A stretch of 64,000 bases of DNA from Mycolicibacterium flavescens (GTDB lineage: Bacteria; Actinomycetota; Actinomycetes; Mycobacteriales; Mycobacteriaceae), in assembly GCA_900637135.1 (NCBI GenBank), contig LR134353.1:2232001-2296000 (forward strand), read 5' to 3'. A model generated the notes under the pieces. It was not told the origin of the DNA, made no database searches, and saw nothing but the letters and a program-made list of their open reading frames with translations. How positions within the stretch are numbered: position 1 is the first letter of the stretch; every line of letters begins with the position of its first letter. The position numbers and the translations under genes were made by a program. This document shows, piece by piece, positions 1 through 7,702 of this stretch.

Positions 1-333
1 GCCGCGGCGGCGGGCCTTGATGATGTCGAGCCGCTCCTTGAGCAGCTCTTCGAGCTCCTCGATCGACCGGCGCTCGAGCAGCATGTCCCAGTGCGTGCGC
101 GGCGGCTTGGTCTTCTTCGGCTCGGGGGCGTCCCCCTCGATCAGGGTGCCTTCCATGCCGTTGCGGCACAGCCAGGTGTGCGGAATCTCGGCGTCGTCGG
201 CGAACGGAACGTCGAACTCTTCACCGTTGTCGGTGCGGTACCGCGCGACCTGACGCGGCGCCAAGTCGTGGTTGCGGTCGGTCTCGTAGCTCACGGCTCC
301 GAGGCGACTTCCCCTCAAGACGCGATCAGCCAT
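1..333 (-). CDS. rbpA: RNA polymerase-binding protein RbpA (stop codon outside window)
   Basis: The reverse strand from ATG 333 reads MADRVLRGSRLGAVSYETDR and continues as an almost exact copy of mycobacterial RbpA, including the core with the W-L-C-R-N-G motif and the C-terminal THWDMLLERRSIEELEELL helix that contacts the principal sigma factor. RbpA binds RNA polymerase with SigA/SigB, stabilises the open complex and affects rifampicin tolerance. All 111 codons seen run to base 1, where the stop must follow just outside, so the protein looks complete or within a few residues of it. An AGGAGTG ribosome-binding site lies 7 bases before the start. The gene diverges from the small protein at 459. 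Confidence 0.97.
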   Translation of the reverse strand, partial: MADRVLRGSRLGAVSYETDRNHDLAPRQVARYRTDNGEEFDVPFADDAEIPHTWLCRNGMEGTLIEGDAPEPKKTKPPRTHWDMLLERRSIEELEELLKERLDIIKARRRG

Positions 334-375
334 CGTCAAACACTCCTCGATCAGCGCGTTATTGTCCGAATCATC

Positions 376-402
376 AACGCCGCAGCATGCTGTGAAGTTC
401 CC
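376..402 (-). promoter_or_regulatory. Candidate ECF-sigma (SigH/SigE-type) promoter of rbpA
   Basis: Read on the reverse strand, GGGAAC (397-402) is followed, after a 17-base spacer counted from GGAAC, by CGTT (376-379). This fits the GGAAY-N16/18-CGTT pattern of mycobacterial SigH/SigE and Streptomyces SigR promoters. The predicted start would lie roughly 35-40 bases before the rbpA ATG. Known background: rbpA belongs to the SigR stress regulon in Streptomyces. Use of this site here is inferred. Confidence 0.5.
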
Positions 403-458
403 GACTCGACCCACCATGATACCGGGAAACCGATGACCGTCGGTTTACAGTCTGGCCT

Positions 459-800
459 GTGACATCCGGGATCAAAAGGCGCCTCCGCCCTGCGGCCTGC
501 CGCTGGTGCGGTCGTGAGGTCGGCGATGCGGGGCTGGGCAGACGGCGGCAGTACTGCAGGCAGTCCTGCCGCCAACGCGCATACGAGCAGCGCAGCGTGA
601 TCAAGGGCACGACGCTGGCCCCCGACGCGGTCGTCCTCACCCCGGACGAGGCCGCCGAGCTCTCCGACCGCATCTACCAGGTCAGATGCGCGGCCGAGGA
701 CGTCGCCACGGCGGTCGAGGAAGGCGCCGACACCGTCGAACTGCGGCAACTGTGCGGCGCGCTGATGACGGCGGCCAAGGCCGCCGACGGCTGGCGCTGA
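459..800 (+). CDS. Small cysteine-rich (zinc-ribbon-like) protein, Rv2049c-type
   Basis: This 113-residue protein starts at GTG 459. It has an N-terminal metal-site pattern, CRWCG at residues 14-18 and YCRQSCRQRAYEQR some 16 residues later (C-x2-C...C-x3-C), typical of short actinobacterial zinc-finger-like proteins. The rest is a charged, probably helical region. From memory, the position opposite rbpA matches Rv2049c beside rbpA (Rv2050) in M. tuberculosis. No enzymatic function is evident; nucleic-acid or protein binding through the zinc site is an inference. Confidence 0.75.
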   Translation: MTSGIKRRLRPAACRWCGREVGDAGLGRRRQYCRQSCRQRAYEQRSVIKGTTLAPDAVVLTPDEAAELSDRIYQVRCAAEDVATAVEEGADTVELRQLCGALMTAAKAADGWR

Positions 801-898
801 CGCGCCCCGGTTTTCCGCTATTTCGCTGCGTCGTTGAACCACCATGGGTGCTGACTCGTCGTCTCGATGACCAGTCAGTTCTGCCCGATAGGACCACC

Positions 899-1585
899 AT
901 GACCAGGAAGAGATGGACCCGCGTTCTGTTCGTGGGTATCAGCGCGACGCTCGCGTTCACCACCCTGACCGCGTGCTCTGGCGGCTCAACCTCGGAGTCG
1001 ACGACCACGGCGCGAGCCCAGCCGTTTCCGCAGTCGGCGCGCTACGTCGCGGACATGAAATCTCCCGACGGCAAGCCGATGACCATCGGTATCTCCGTGG
1101 ACGGCGGCGAGCTCGCCGCGTACGCCTGCAACGACAGCGATGACGAAGCCTGGTTCTTCGGCAAGAACGCCGACGGCAAGATCGATCTCACGTCGAGGTT
1201 CCGCGACACGCTGACCGCGCAGTTCGACGGCGCGGACGTCGAAGGTGACCTGACCATGAACGGGGTCACCTACGAATTCACCGCGGCACCGGTGTCCGGT
1301 GAGGCCGGCGTCTATACCGCCGACCTCGACGGCGTACGAGCGGCCTGGGTGGTCCGCGAGGACGGCTCGGCCGTCGGCGTGCAGCTCAACGGGTTCAGCG
1401 GCACGCTCGACCAAGCCGACATTCAACAGCTCAACGACGCCCAGTTCCGCGCCGAGGTCCGCAACAAACGCCAGCTGCAGCAGGCCCAGCAGATCACCCG
1501 CCTGTCGAACGGGGCGATGAGCTCCAGGATCAACGGCGCGGACGTGACCCCGACCCCCGTCACGGGTGCGTTCCGTTTGAGCTGA
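899..1585 (+). CDS. Secreted lipoprotein of unknown function
   Basis: The start is placed at ATG 899 because a typical lipoprotein signal peptide follows directly: a basic MTRKRWTR head, a hydrophobic stretch and the lipobox LTAC with Cys26 as the lipidation site. A longer upstream reading in the same frame is arginine-rich and overlaps the neighbouring gene, so it was discarded. The mature part (about 200 residues) is rich in small polar and acidic residues, with a glutamine-rich segment near the C-terminus (RQLQQAQQITR). It should be anchored on the outer face of the membrane. A terminator-like hairpin follows. I do not recognise a family. Confidence 0.8.
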   Translation: MTRKRWTRVLFVGISATLAFTTLTACSGGSTSESTTTARAQPFPQSARYVADMKSPDGKPMTIGISVDGGELAAYACNDSDDEAWFFGKNADGKIDLTSRFRDTLTAQFDGADVEGDLTMNGVTYEFTAAPVSGEAGVYTADLDGVRAAWVVREDGSAVGVQLNGFSGTLDQADIQQLNDAQFRAEVRNKRQLQQAQQITRLSNGAMSSRINGADVTPTPVTGAFRLS

Positions 1586-1600
1586 CAACACGATTCCACG

Positions 1601-1636
1601 GCCCGCCGGTTCGCCCGATCACCCGGCGGGCTCGTG
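1601..1636 (+). terminator. Terminator-like hairpin after the lipoprotein gene
   Basis: The arms GCCCGCCGG (1601-1609) and CCGGCGGGC (1623-1631) are perfectly complementary around a 13-base loop and are followed by a T-containing tail. The GTG at 1634 lies in this tail, which is the reason the next gene is not started there. Confidence 0.6.
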
Positions 1637-1699
1637 TCTTTCGTTCACCCAGAATCAAAGCCTTCAGGCCCGGCGCGGCCGTCCGTAGCGTCAGACCAC

Positions 1700-2521
1700 G
1701 TGACCGCCCCACCCGATCTCACCGCGCCCACCGCGCCGATCACGGCCGGACCGGCCACGAATCGCACTCGGCGGCAACACAAGTGGGCCGCTATCCGGTT
1801 GGCGTCCCCGGTGGTCCTGCTGGTGCTGTGGCAGCTTCTCAGCGCTGTCGGCGTCATTTCCCAGGACGTGCTGCCCGCCCCGTCGCTGATCCTCGAGGCG
1901 GGCGTGGAGCTGGTCCGTAACGGCCAACTCGCCGACGCGCTGAGCGTTTCCGGAATCCGGGTGGTCGAGGGCCTGGTTCTCGGCGGCGTTCTCGGTGTCG
2001 CGCTCGGCACGGCCGTCGGCCTGTCGCGGTGGGTGGAGGCCGGCATCGATCCGCCCATGCAGATGGTCAGGGCGCTGCCCCATCTCGGCCTGATCCCGTT
2101 GTTCATCCTGTGGTTCGGCATCGGCGAACTGCCCAAGGTGCTGCTGGTCGCGTTGGGTGTCAGTTTTCCGCTGTACCTGAACACGTTCTCGGCTATCCGC
2201 CAGGTCGACCCGAAACTTTTCGAAACCGCTCAGGTGCTCGGCTTTTCGTTCTGGCAGCGATTCTGGCGCATCATCGTGCCAAGCGCGGCGCCCCAGGTGC
2301 TCGTCGGGTTTCGGCAGTCGTTGGCGATCGCATGGCTGACGTTGATCGTCGCCGAGCAGATCAACGCCGACAGCGGGATCGGCTTCCTGATCAACAACGC
2401 GCGCGATTTCCTGCGCATCGACATCATCATCTTCGGCCTGATCGTGTACGCGTTGCTCGGTATCGGTACCGACGCGATCGTCCGCGTTCTCGAACGACGC
2501 GCATTGAGGTACCGCTCATGA
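1700..2521 (+). CDS. ssuC: Aliphatic sulfonate ABC transporter permease SsuC
   Basis: This is an integral-membrane permease of the SsuC/TauC (BPD transport) family. After a short proline/alanine-rich leader come about six hydrophobic segments and the cytoplasmic EAA loop (FETAQVLGFSFWQRFWRIIVP), which contacts the ATPase. GTG 1700 is preferred; an in-frame GTG at 1634 lies inside the tail of a terminator hairpin. The resulting 273 residues fit the family. The stop overlaps the start of the ATPase gene (ATGA), so the two are translationally coupled. With ssuB, ssuA and ssuD it forms a sulfur-scavenging operon. Confidence 0.9.
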   Translation: MTAPPDLTAPTAPITAGPATNRTRRQHKWAAIRLASPVVLLVLWQLLSAVGVISQDVLPAPSLILEAGVELVRNGQLADALSVSGIRVVEGLVLGGVLGVALGTAVGLSRWVEAGIDPPMQMVRALPHLGLIPLFILWFGIGELPKVLLVALGVSFPLYLNTFSAIRQVDPKLFETAQVLGFSFWQRFWRIIVPSAAPQVLVGFRQSLAIAWLTLIVAEQINADSGIGFLINNARDFLRIDIIIFGLIVYALLGIGTDAIVRVLERRALRYRS

Positions 2522-3240
2522 CATTGGCCACCGCACGGCAACTCCGCACCGCGGCCGAACTGCGGCACGTCGACAAGTGGTACGGCGAGCACCACGTGCT
2601 CGTCGACGTGTCGATGAGGATCGGCAGCGGCGAGATCGTCGCGCTGATCGGCCGCAGCGGATCCGGTAAGTCGACCGTGCTGCGGGTGCTCGCCGGCCTG
2701 TCGACCGAACACAGCGGGCAGCGTGTCGTGTTGGGCCCGCCCGCACTGGCCTTTCAGGAGCCGCGGCTGTTTCCGTGGCGTGACGTGCGCACGAACGTCG
2801 AGTACGGGCTCACTCGCAGCGGGTTGCGCAAGGATCAGGCCCGGATACGCGCCGAGCGGGCGCTTGCCGACGTCGGGCTCGCCGACCGTGCCGGCGCATG
2901 GCCGCTGACGCTGTCCGGCGGTCAGGCACAGCGGGTTTCGCTCGCTCGTGCACTGGTGGCCGAACCCGATCTGCTGCTGCTCGACGAGCCGTTCGGCGCG
3001 TTGGACGCGTTGACGCGGTTGAGCATGCGCGAGCTGCTGCTCGATCTCTGGCGCGAGCACGGGTTCGGCGTGCTGTTGGTCACGCACGACGTCGATGAGG
3101 CCGTCGCGCTCGCCGATCGTGTGCTCGTGCTCGACGACGGCCGCGTCACTCACACGCTCGATATCGCCGACCCACGCACCTCGATCGGCGCGGAGAACCA
3201 CCGTGCCGAACTGCTCGCCCAGCTCGGCGTGCAGGGCTGA
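2518..3240 (+). CDS. ssuB: Aliphatic sulfonate ABC transporter ATP-binding protein SsuB
   Basis: This 240-residue ABC ATPase starts at ATG 2518, overlapping the permease stop. All motifs are present: Walker A GRSGSGKST (45-53), Q-loop Gln80 in FQEPRLFPW, signature LSGGQ (132-136), Walker B LLLLDEP (Asp156/Glu157) and H-loop His190 in VTHD. The length and the FQEPRLFPW Q-loop are typical of nitrate/sulfonate/taurine importers. It energises uptake through SsuC of substrate delivered by SsuA. Confidence 0.95.
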   Translation: MTLATARQLRTAAELRHVDKWYGEHHVLVDVSMRIGSGEIVALIGRSGSGKSTVLRVLAGLSTEHSGQRVVLGPPALAFQEPRLFPWRDVRTNVEYGLTRSGLRKDQARIRAERALADVGLADRAGAWPLTLSGGQAQRVSLARALVAEPDLLLLDEPFGALDALTRLSMRELLLDLWREHGFGVLLVTHDVDEAVALADRVLVLDDGRVTHTLDIADPRTSIGAENHRAELLAQLGVQG

Positions 3241-3267
3241 AACCGTAAGCAACCGAAGGGAATCGTC

Positions 3268-4281
3268 ATGTCCAGGGTCGTCGCCGTTCTCGCGCTCATC
3301 GGCCTGTTGGTGAGCGGGTGCGTGTCGCGACAGGACAGCTCGGTGACCAAGGAGGCACCGGCCACCGTACCGTTGTCCGACCTCGCCGGCCTCACGCTCA
3401 ACGTCGGCGACCAGAAGGGCGGCACCGAGGCGCTGCTGCGCGCATCGGGCGCTCTCGACGGCCTGCCGTACCAGATCAACTTCTCCACGTTCACGTCCGG
3501 TCCGCCCCAGATCGAGGCCGCCACCGCCGGCAAGATCGACTTCGCGATCACCGGCAACACACCGCCGATCTTCGGTGCCGCCTCCAACGCGAAGGTCAAG
3601 GTCGTCTCCGCCTTGGACGGTGGTGGGTTCGGCGATCAGATCCTGGTGCACGCCGATTCACCCATCCAGCGGGTCGCGGATCTGCGCGGCAAGAGCATTG
3701 CGCTCGCCAAAGGCAGTTCGGCACACGGTCATACGCTGGTTCAGCTGGATCGGGTGGGGTTGACCGCATCGGACGTGAAGCTGGTGTTCCTGCAACCCGC
3801 CGACGCGCTGTCGGCGTTCACCCAGCGCCGCGTCGACGTCTGGGCAGTATGGGACCCTTACACCGCCCAAGCCGAGACCGACCTGGCGGTGCGCAGTATC
3901 GCCCGTGCCACCGGTGTCACCAACGGTGCCGGGTTCGGAATCGCCTCCGACGCCGCGCTGGCCGACCCGAAACGCAACACCGCACTGACAGACCTGGTGC
4001 AGCGCTACGCCAAGGCCGTCCGGTGGGCCGATGACAACCGCGAGCAGTGGGCGAAGCGCTACGGCGAGGAAGTCGGTCTCGATCCCGCGGTCGCCGCACT
4101 CGCCCAAGGGCGCAGCCTGCGGTTGCCCACCGACCTGTCCGATGCACTGATCGCGTCCGAGCAGGAGATGGCTGATCTGTTCGCCGAGTCCGAACAGATC
4201 GCGGCGTCACCGGATTTCGCGCGCTGGGTCGACCGCCGCTATACCGACGTGCTCAAGCCCCTCTACCTGACTCGCGATTAG
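3268..4281 (+). CDS. ssuA: Sulfonate ABC transporter substrate-binding lipoprotein SsuA
   Basis: This 337-residue SsuA/THI5-type binding protein has a lipoprotein signal (MSRVVAVLALIGLLVSGC, Cys18), so it is tethered outside the membrane. The fold is recognisable from LNVGDQKG near the start, the GKIDFAITGNTPPIF segment, RVADLRGKSIALAKGSSAHG and the VDVWAVWDPYTAQAE region. These are the usual landmarks of sulfonate/nitrate-binding proteins. It sits between ssuB (27-base gap) and the monooxygenase (7-base gap). Confidence 0.93.
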   Translation: MSRVVAVLALIGLLVSGCVSRQDSSVTKEAPATVPLSDLAGLTLNVGDQKGGTEALLRASGALDGLPYQINFSTFTSGPPQIEAATAGKIDFAITGNTPPIFGAASNAKVKVVSALDGGGFGDQILVHADSPIQRVADLRGKSIALAKGSSAHGHTLVQLDRVGLTASDVKLVFLQPADALSAFTQRRVDVWAVWDPYTAQAETDLAVRSIARATGVTNGAGFGIASDAALADPKRNTALTDLVQRYAKAVRWADDNREQWAKRYGEEVGLDPAVAALAQGRSLRLPTDLSDALIASEQEMADLFAESEQIAASPDFARWVDRRYTDVLKPLYLTRD

Positions 4282-4288
4282 GAGCGAC

Positions 4289-5383
4289 ATGTCCTCGGGG
4301 AAGTTTTTCTGGTTCCTGCCCACCGCCGGAGACAGCCGCTCCATCGTCGGCTCCTCGCACGCGTCGTCACAGCAGACCGTGCCCGCCAATTACCGTCCGC
4401 CGACGCGGCGCTACCTCGCCGAGGTGGCCCGCGCCGCCGACCGCCTGGGCTACGAAGGGGTGCTCACCCCGACCGGAACCTGGTGTGAGGACGCGTGGTT
4501 GAGCGCATCGGCCCTTCTGGCGGAGACCGAGCGGCTGAAGTTCCTCGTCGCGTTCCGGCCGGGGCTGACGCCGCCCACACTCGCCGCGCAGCAGGCCGCG
4601 ACGCTGCAGCGGTTCTCCGAGGGGCGTGTGCTGCTCAACATCGTCAGCGGGGGTGACGACCTCGAACAGCGCCGGTTCGGCGATTGGCTCGACCACGACC
4701 AGCGCTACGCGCGGACGGGGGAGTTCCTCCACATCGTCGACGCCATCTGGCGTCAGGAATCGCTGGACTTCGAGGGCGATTACTACAAGGTCGCCGACGC
4801 CCGGGTGTCGGAGCCGCCGGATCCGCTGCCGCAGATCTACTTCGGCGGATCCTCACCGGCCGCGCTGCCGATCGCCGCGAAGTACGTCGACGTGTACCTG
4901 ACATGGGGCGAGCCCCCGCATGACGCCGCCGCGAAGATCGCGCGAGTTCGTGAACTCGCTGAACACCGCGGCCGCACGGTGCGGTTCGGCATCCGGCTGC
5001 ACACCATCAGCCGCGACACCTCCGCGGCCGCCTGGGCGGTCGCCAACGAGATGCTATCGGGCCTCAGCGCCGACCAGATCGCCAAAGCCACTGCGCTGCA
5101 CGCTCGGTCGCAATCCGAAGGGCAGCGTCGGATGACCGCACTGCACGGCGGCCGGACCGACCGGCTGGAGATCTACCCGAACCTGTGGGCGGGTGTCGGC
5201 TTGGTGCGCGGCGGCGCGGGCACGGCGCTCGTCGGCAGCCATGAGGAGGTCGCCAATCTGATCTACGAGTATTACTCGCTCGGCTTCGACGAGTTCATTC
5301 TGTCGGGCTACCCGCACCTGGAAGAGGCCTACTGGTTCGGCGAAGGCGTGCTACCGCTGCTGAAGCGTAAGGGCGTCGCCTAG
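4289..5383 (+). CDS. ssuD: FMNH2-dependent alkanesulfonate monooxygenase SsuD
   Basis: This 364-residue bacterial-luciferase-like monooxygenase releases sulfite from C1-C14 alkanesulfonates using reduced FMN. Landmarks are FFWFLPTAGDSR at the N-terminus, LTPTGTWCEDAW (with the family cysteine), KFLVAFRPGLTPPTLAAQQAATL, LLNIVSGGD, the FGGSSPAA loop and RFGIRLHTISRDT. No partner FMN reductase (SsuE) gene is adjacent. It ends 9 bases from the convergent lipoprotein gene. Confidence 0.95.
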   Translation: MSSGKFFWFLPTAGDSRSIVGSSHASSQQTVPANYRPPTRRYLAEVARAADRLGYEGVLTPTGTWCEDAWLSASALLAETERLKFLVAFRPGLTPPTLAAQQAATLQRFSEGRVLLNIVSGGDDLEQRRFGDWLDHDQRYARTGEFLHIVDAIWRQESLDFEGDYYKVADARVSEPPDPLPQIYFGGSSPAALPIAAKYVDVYLTWGEPPHDAAAKIARVRELAEHRGRTVRFGIRLHTISRDTSAAAWAVANEMLSGLSADQIAKATALHARSQSEGQRRMTALHGGRTDRLEIYPNLWAGVGLVRGGAGTALVGSHEEVANLIYEYYSLGFDEFILSGYPHLEEAYWFGEGVLPLLKRKGVA

Positions 5384-5392
5384 CGCGGGTGG

Positions 5393-6067
5393 TCAGCAGC
5401 TGAACTTCTCGCCGGTCTGCGGGGGCGCGGCGACCGACTGCAGGCAGCCGAAGGGTTCGATGCCTGCATCGCTGAACTTGACCGCGGATTGGTAGGCGTG
5501 GTTGACGCAGAAGAGTCCGACGGTGTCGGTCCGGCAGCGGTAGTCCCCGAACGACAGCACCAGGCCGTACGGAAGTTCGGGCCCCTCACCGGCGGTGAAC
5601 CGGCCGGGGTCTCCGTGCACGGAGCCGATGGTCACGCTGTTGCCGTCGTAGTCGACCCAGCCGCCCTTCCACTCGCCGTAGGCGTCCTCGGGCCGTGGCG
5701 GCGGGTCGACCAGGTCCACCAGGCAGGCCAACGCACCGTCGGCGTACTGGCTGTCGGTCATACAGCTGGTCTTGCCCGACGGCGTGGTGAACGCGACGTC
5801 CTCCCCGAGGTCCGTCGTCTGTCCCTCACGCGTGGCCACGTGGAACTGGGCGGCGTCAGCGGGTTCACCGGCTTCGACCCAGGCCACCACGTCGCCGATC
5901 GGTGCGCCGGGGGCCGGTGGGGCGGTCGGCTTCGGTTTGGTCGTGGTCGTGGTGGGCGAACTCGCCGGCGGCGCCGGCGGGATCGGTTCGATCCGTTCAG
6001 CCTGTCCGCCCGTGGTCGTCGAACACCCCGCTACCAGCACAGACGCGATCAGCACAGCCATTCGCAT
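5393..6067 (-). CDS. lppI: Lipoprotein LppI-like
   Basis: The start is set at ATG 6067, giving MRMAVLIASVLVAGC with a lipobox at Cys15; a longer frame to 6124 would bury the signal peptide. After a Pro/Thr linker (residues ~20-55) the mature domain carries several cysteines (SCMTDS, LACLVD, YRCRTD, FCVN, FGCLQ and a terminal FSC), suggesting disulfides in a secreted domain. It diverges from lipT, the same arrangement as lppI (Rv2046)/lipT (Rv2045c) in M. tuberculosis, which is the main basis for the name. Confidence 0.75.
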   Translation of the reverse strand: MRMAVLIASVLVAGCSTTTGGQAERIEPIPPAPPASSPTTTTTKPKPTAPPAPGAPIGDVVAWVEAGEPADAAQFHVATREGQTTDLGEDVAFTTPSGKTSCMTDSQYADGALACLVDLVDPPPRPEDAYGEWKGGWVDYDGNSVTIGSVHGDPGRFTAGEGPELPYGLVLSFGDYRCRTDTVGLFCVNHAYQSAVKFSDAGIEPFGCLQSVAAPPQTGEKFSC

Positions 6068-6153
6068 ACCGGCCAGGCTAGCGGGCCGACACGCAATCTC
6101 TGGCCAGGCGCGGCGGGAGGCCATGCTCGAAAGGTCATTGCTAACGTCGGGTG

Positions 6154-7662
6154 ATGCACGAACACACCGTCCGCGCGACCATCGCCTCCGGCACCATCGA
6201 GGGGTTCACCCGCGACGGCGTGCACCGTTGGCGTGGCATCCCCTACGCGCGCCCGCCGGTGGGTCCGCTGCGCCTGCGCGCGCCCCAGCCGGTGCAGCCG
6301 TGGCGCGGCGTCCGCTACTGCCACGGATACGGCAACTGCGCCCCGCAGCAACGCATGTACACGATGCTGGCGCCGGGCAAGTACCAACCGATGAGCGAGG
6401 ACTGCCTGACCCTGAACGTGGTGAGCCCGAAGAAGAAGTCGGACTCCGCGCTGCCGGTCATGGTCTTCATCCACGGCGGCGGCTACTTCATGGGGACGTC
6501 GGCCACCCCGATCTATGACGGTGCGGCGCTGGCCCGCAAGGGATGTGTGTACGTCTCGGTCAACTACCGCCTGGGCGCGCTGGGGTGTCTGGACCTCTCG
6601 TCGCTGTCGAACCGGGACATCACGATCGACGACAACCTGTATCTGCGCGACCTGGTGATGGCCCTGCGCTGGGTACGCGAGAACATCGCGGTGTTCGGCG
6701 GCGATCCCGACAACGTCACGATCTTCGGTGAGAGCGCCGGAGCGCACGCCGTGGCCACGTTGCTCGCAGTTCCCGCAGCGAAAGGCCTTTTTGCGAAAGC
6801 GATCTCGGAGAGCCCGGCGGCGGGGATGGTGCGCACCCCTGAGGTGGCCGCGCAGTACGCGACGCGGTTCGCGGCGATGCTGGGCGCGGGGGAGGACGAC
6901 GGCGCCGACGCGGTGATGGCGGCGCGGCCGGCCGACCTGGTCGAGGCGTTCGAAGAGCTCATCAAACAAGGCCAGCGTGAGATGCTCGGCGCCTTCGCGG
7001 CCGGTCCCACGAGCGGAACCGAATATCTGCCACAGGATCCGGTGGAGGCGATGCGCAGCGGTAAGGGCCACCGGCTTCCGCTCATCGTCGGGACCAATGC
7101 CGAAGAGGCCAACCTCTTCGGTCGCTTCCTCAAGCTGCTGCCCATGTCCGAGCCGATGATCGAGCGGCTGCTCGCCGAAGCCGAACCCGAAGAACGCGAA
7201 CGCATCACCGCCGCGTACCCCGGCTATCCGAACCAGAGGGCATGTGTCCAGTTCGGCAGTGATTTCGCGTTCGGTTCGGCCGCCTGGCAGATCGCCGAGG
7301 CGCACAGCCGCCACGCGCCGACCTACCTCTACCGCTACGACTACGCACCGCGGCCGTTGCGGTGGTCGGGACTCGGCGCCACGCACGCCACCGAACTGTT
7401 GGCGGTGTTCGACGTGTACCGCACCGGGTTCGGTCGTCTGCTCACCGCAGTCGGTGACCGCCGAACCGCGTTGCGCGTCAGCGATGACGTCCAACGCCGC
7501 TGGCGCGAGTTCGCCCGCACCGGCGTGCCTTGCCCCGACTGGCCCACCTACACCGGCGCGGACCGCGCCGTGCGAGTGTTCGATCAGCGCCCGCGCATCG
7601 AGTTTGACCCGCACGCCGCCCGCAGGGAGGCATGGGCGAACTTCTCGCTAGTCTCGCGTTAA
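6154..7662 (+). CDS. lipT: Type-B carboxylesterase LipT
   Basis: This 502-residue alpha/beta-hydrolase belongs to the cholinesterase/carboxylesterase type-B family. It has the oxyanion-hole HGGGYF (residues 107-112), the family signature SEDCLTLNV near residue 82 and the nucleophile elbow GESAG with Ser194. Glu and His partners are expected in the GTNAEEAN and GATHATEL regions. No signal peptide is present, so it is probably cytosolic. ATG 6154 is preferred over the adjacent GTG 6151. It faces away from lppI across a short shared promoter region. Confidence 0.92.
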   Translation: MHEHTVRATIASGTIEGFTRDGVHRWRGIPYARPPVGPLRLRAPQPVQPWRGVRYCHGYGNCAPQQRMYTMLAPGKYQPMSEDCLTLNVVSPKKKSDSALPVMVFIHGGGYFMGTSATPIYDGAALARKGCVYVSVNYRLGALGCLDLSSLSNRDITIDDNLYLRDLVMALRWVRENIAVFGGDPDNVTIFGESAGAHAVATLLAVPAAKGLFAKAISESPAAGMVRTPEVAAQYATRFAAMLGAGEDDGADAVMAARPADLVEAFEELIKQGQREMLGAFAAGPTSGTEYLPQDPVEAMRSGKGHRLPLIVGTNAEEANLFGRFLKLLPMSEPMIERLLAEAEPEERERITAAYPGYPNQRACVQFGSDFAFGSAAWQIAEAHSRHAPTYLYRYDYAPRPLRWSGLGATHATELLAVFDVYRTGFGRLLTAVGDRRTALRVSDDVQRRWREFARTGVPCPDWPTYTGADRAVRVFDQRPRIEFDPHAARREAWANFSLVSR

Positions 7663-7702
7663 CGGCGGCCCCTAGCCGCCAGGGTTCACACAGAGGAGAA
7701 AA

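Noticed and set aside
686..898. N-terminal extension of the lipoprotein frame upstream of 899
   Set aside because: It is arginine-rich, overlaps the real gene at 459-800 and would bury the lipoprotein signal peptide, so it is a shadow reading.
1634..1699. Earlier GTG start for ssuC
   Set aside because: It lies in the tail of a hairpin terminator and has no convincing ribosome-binding site; GTG 1700 gives the usual family length.
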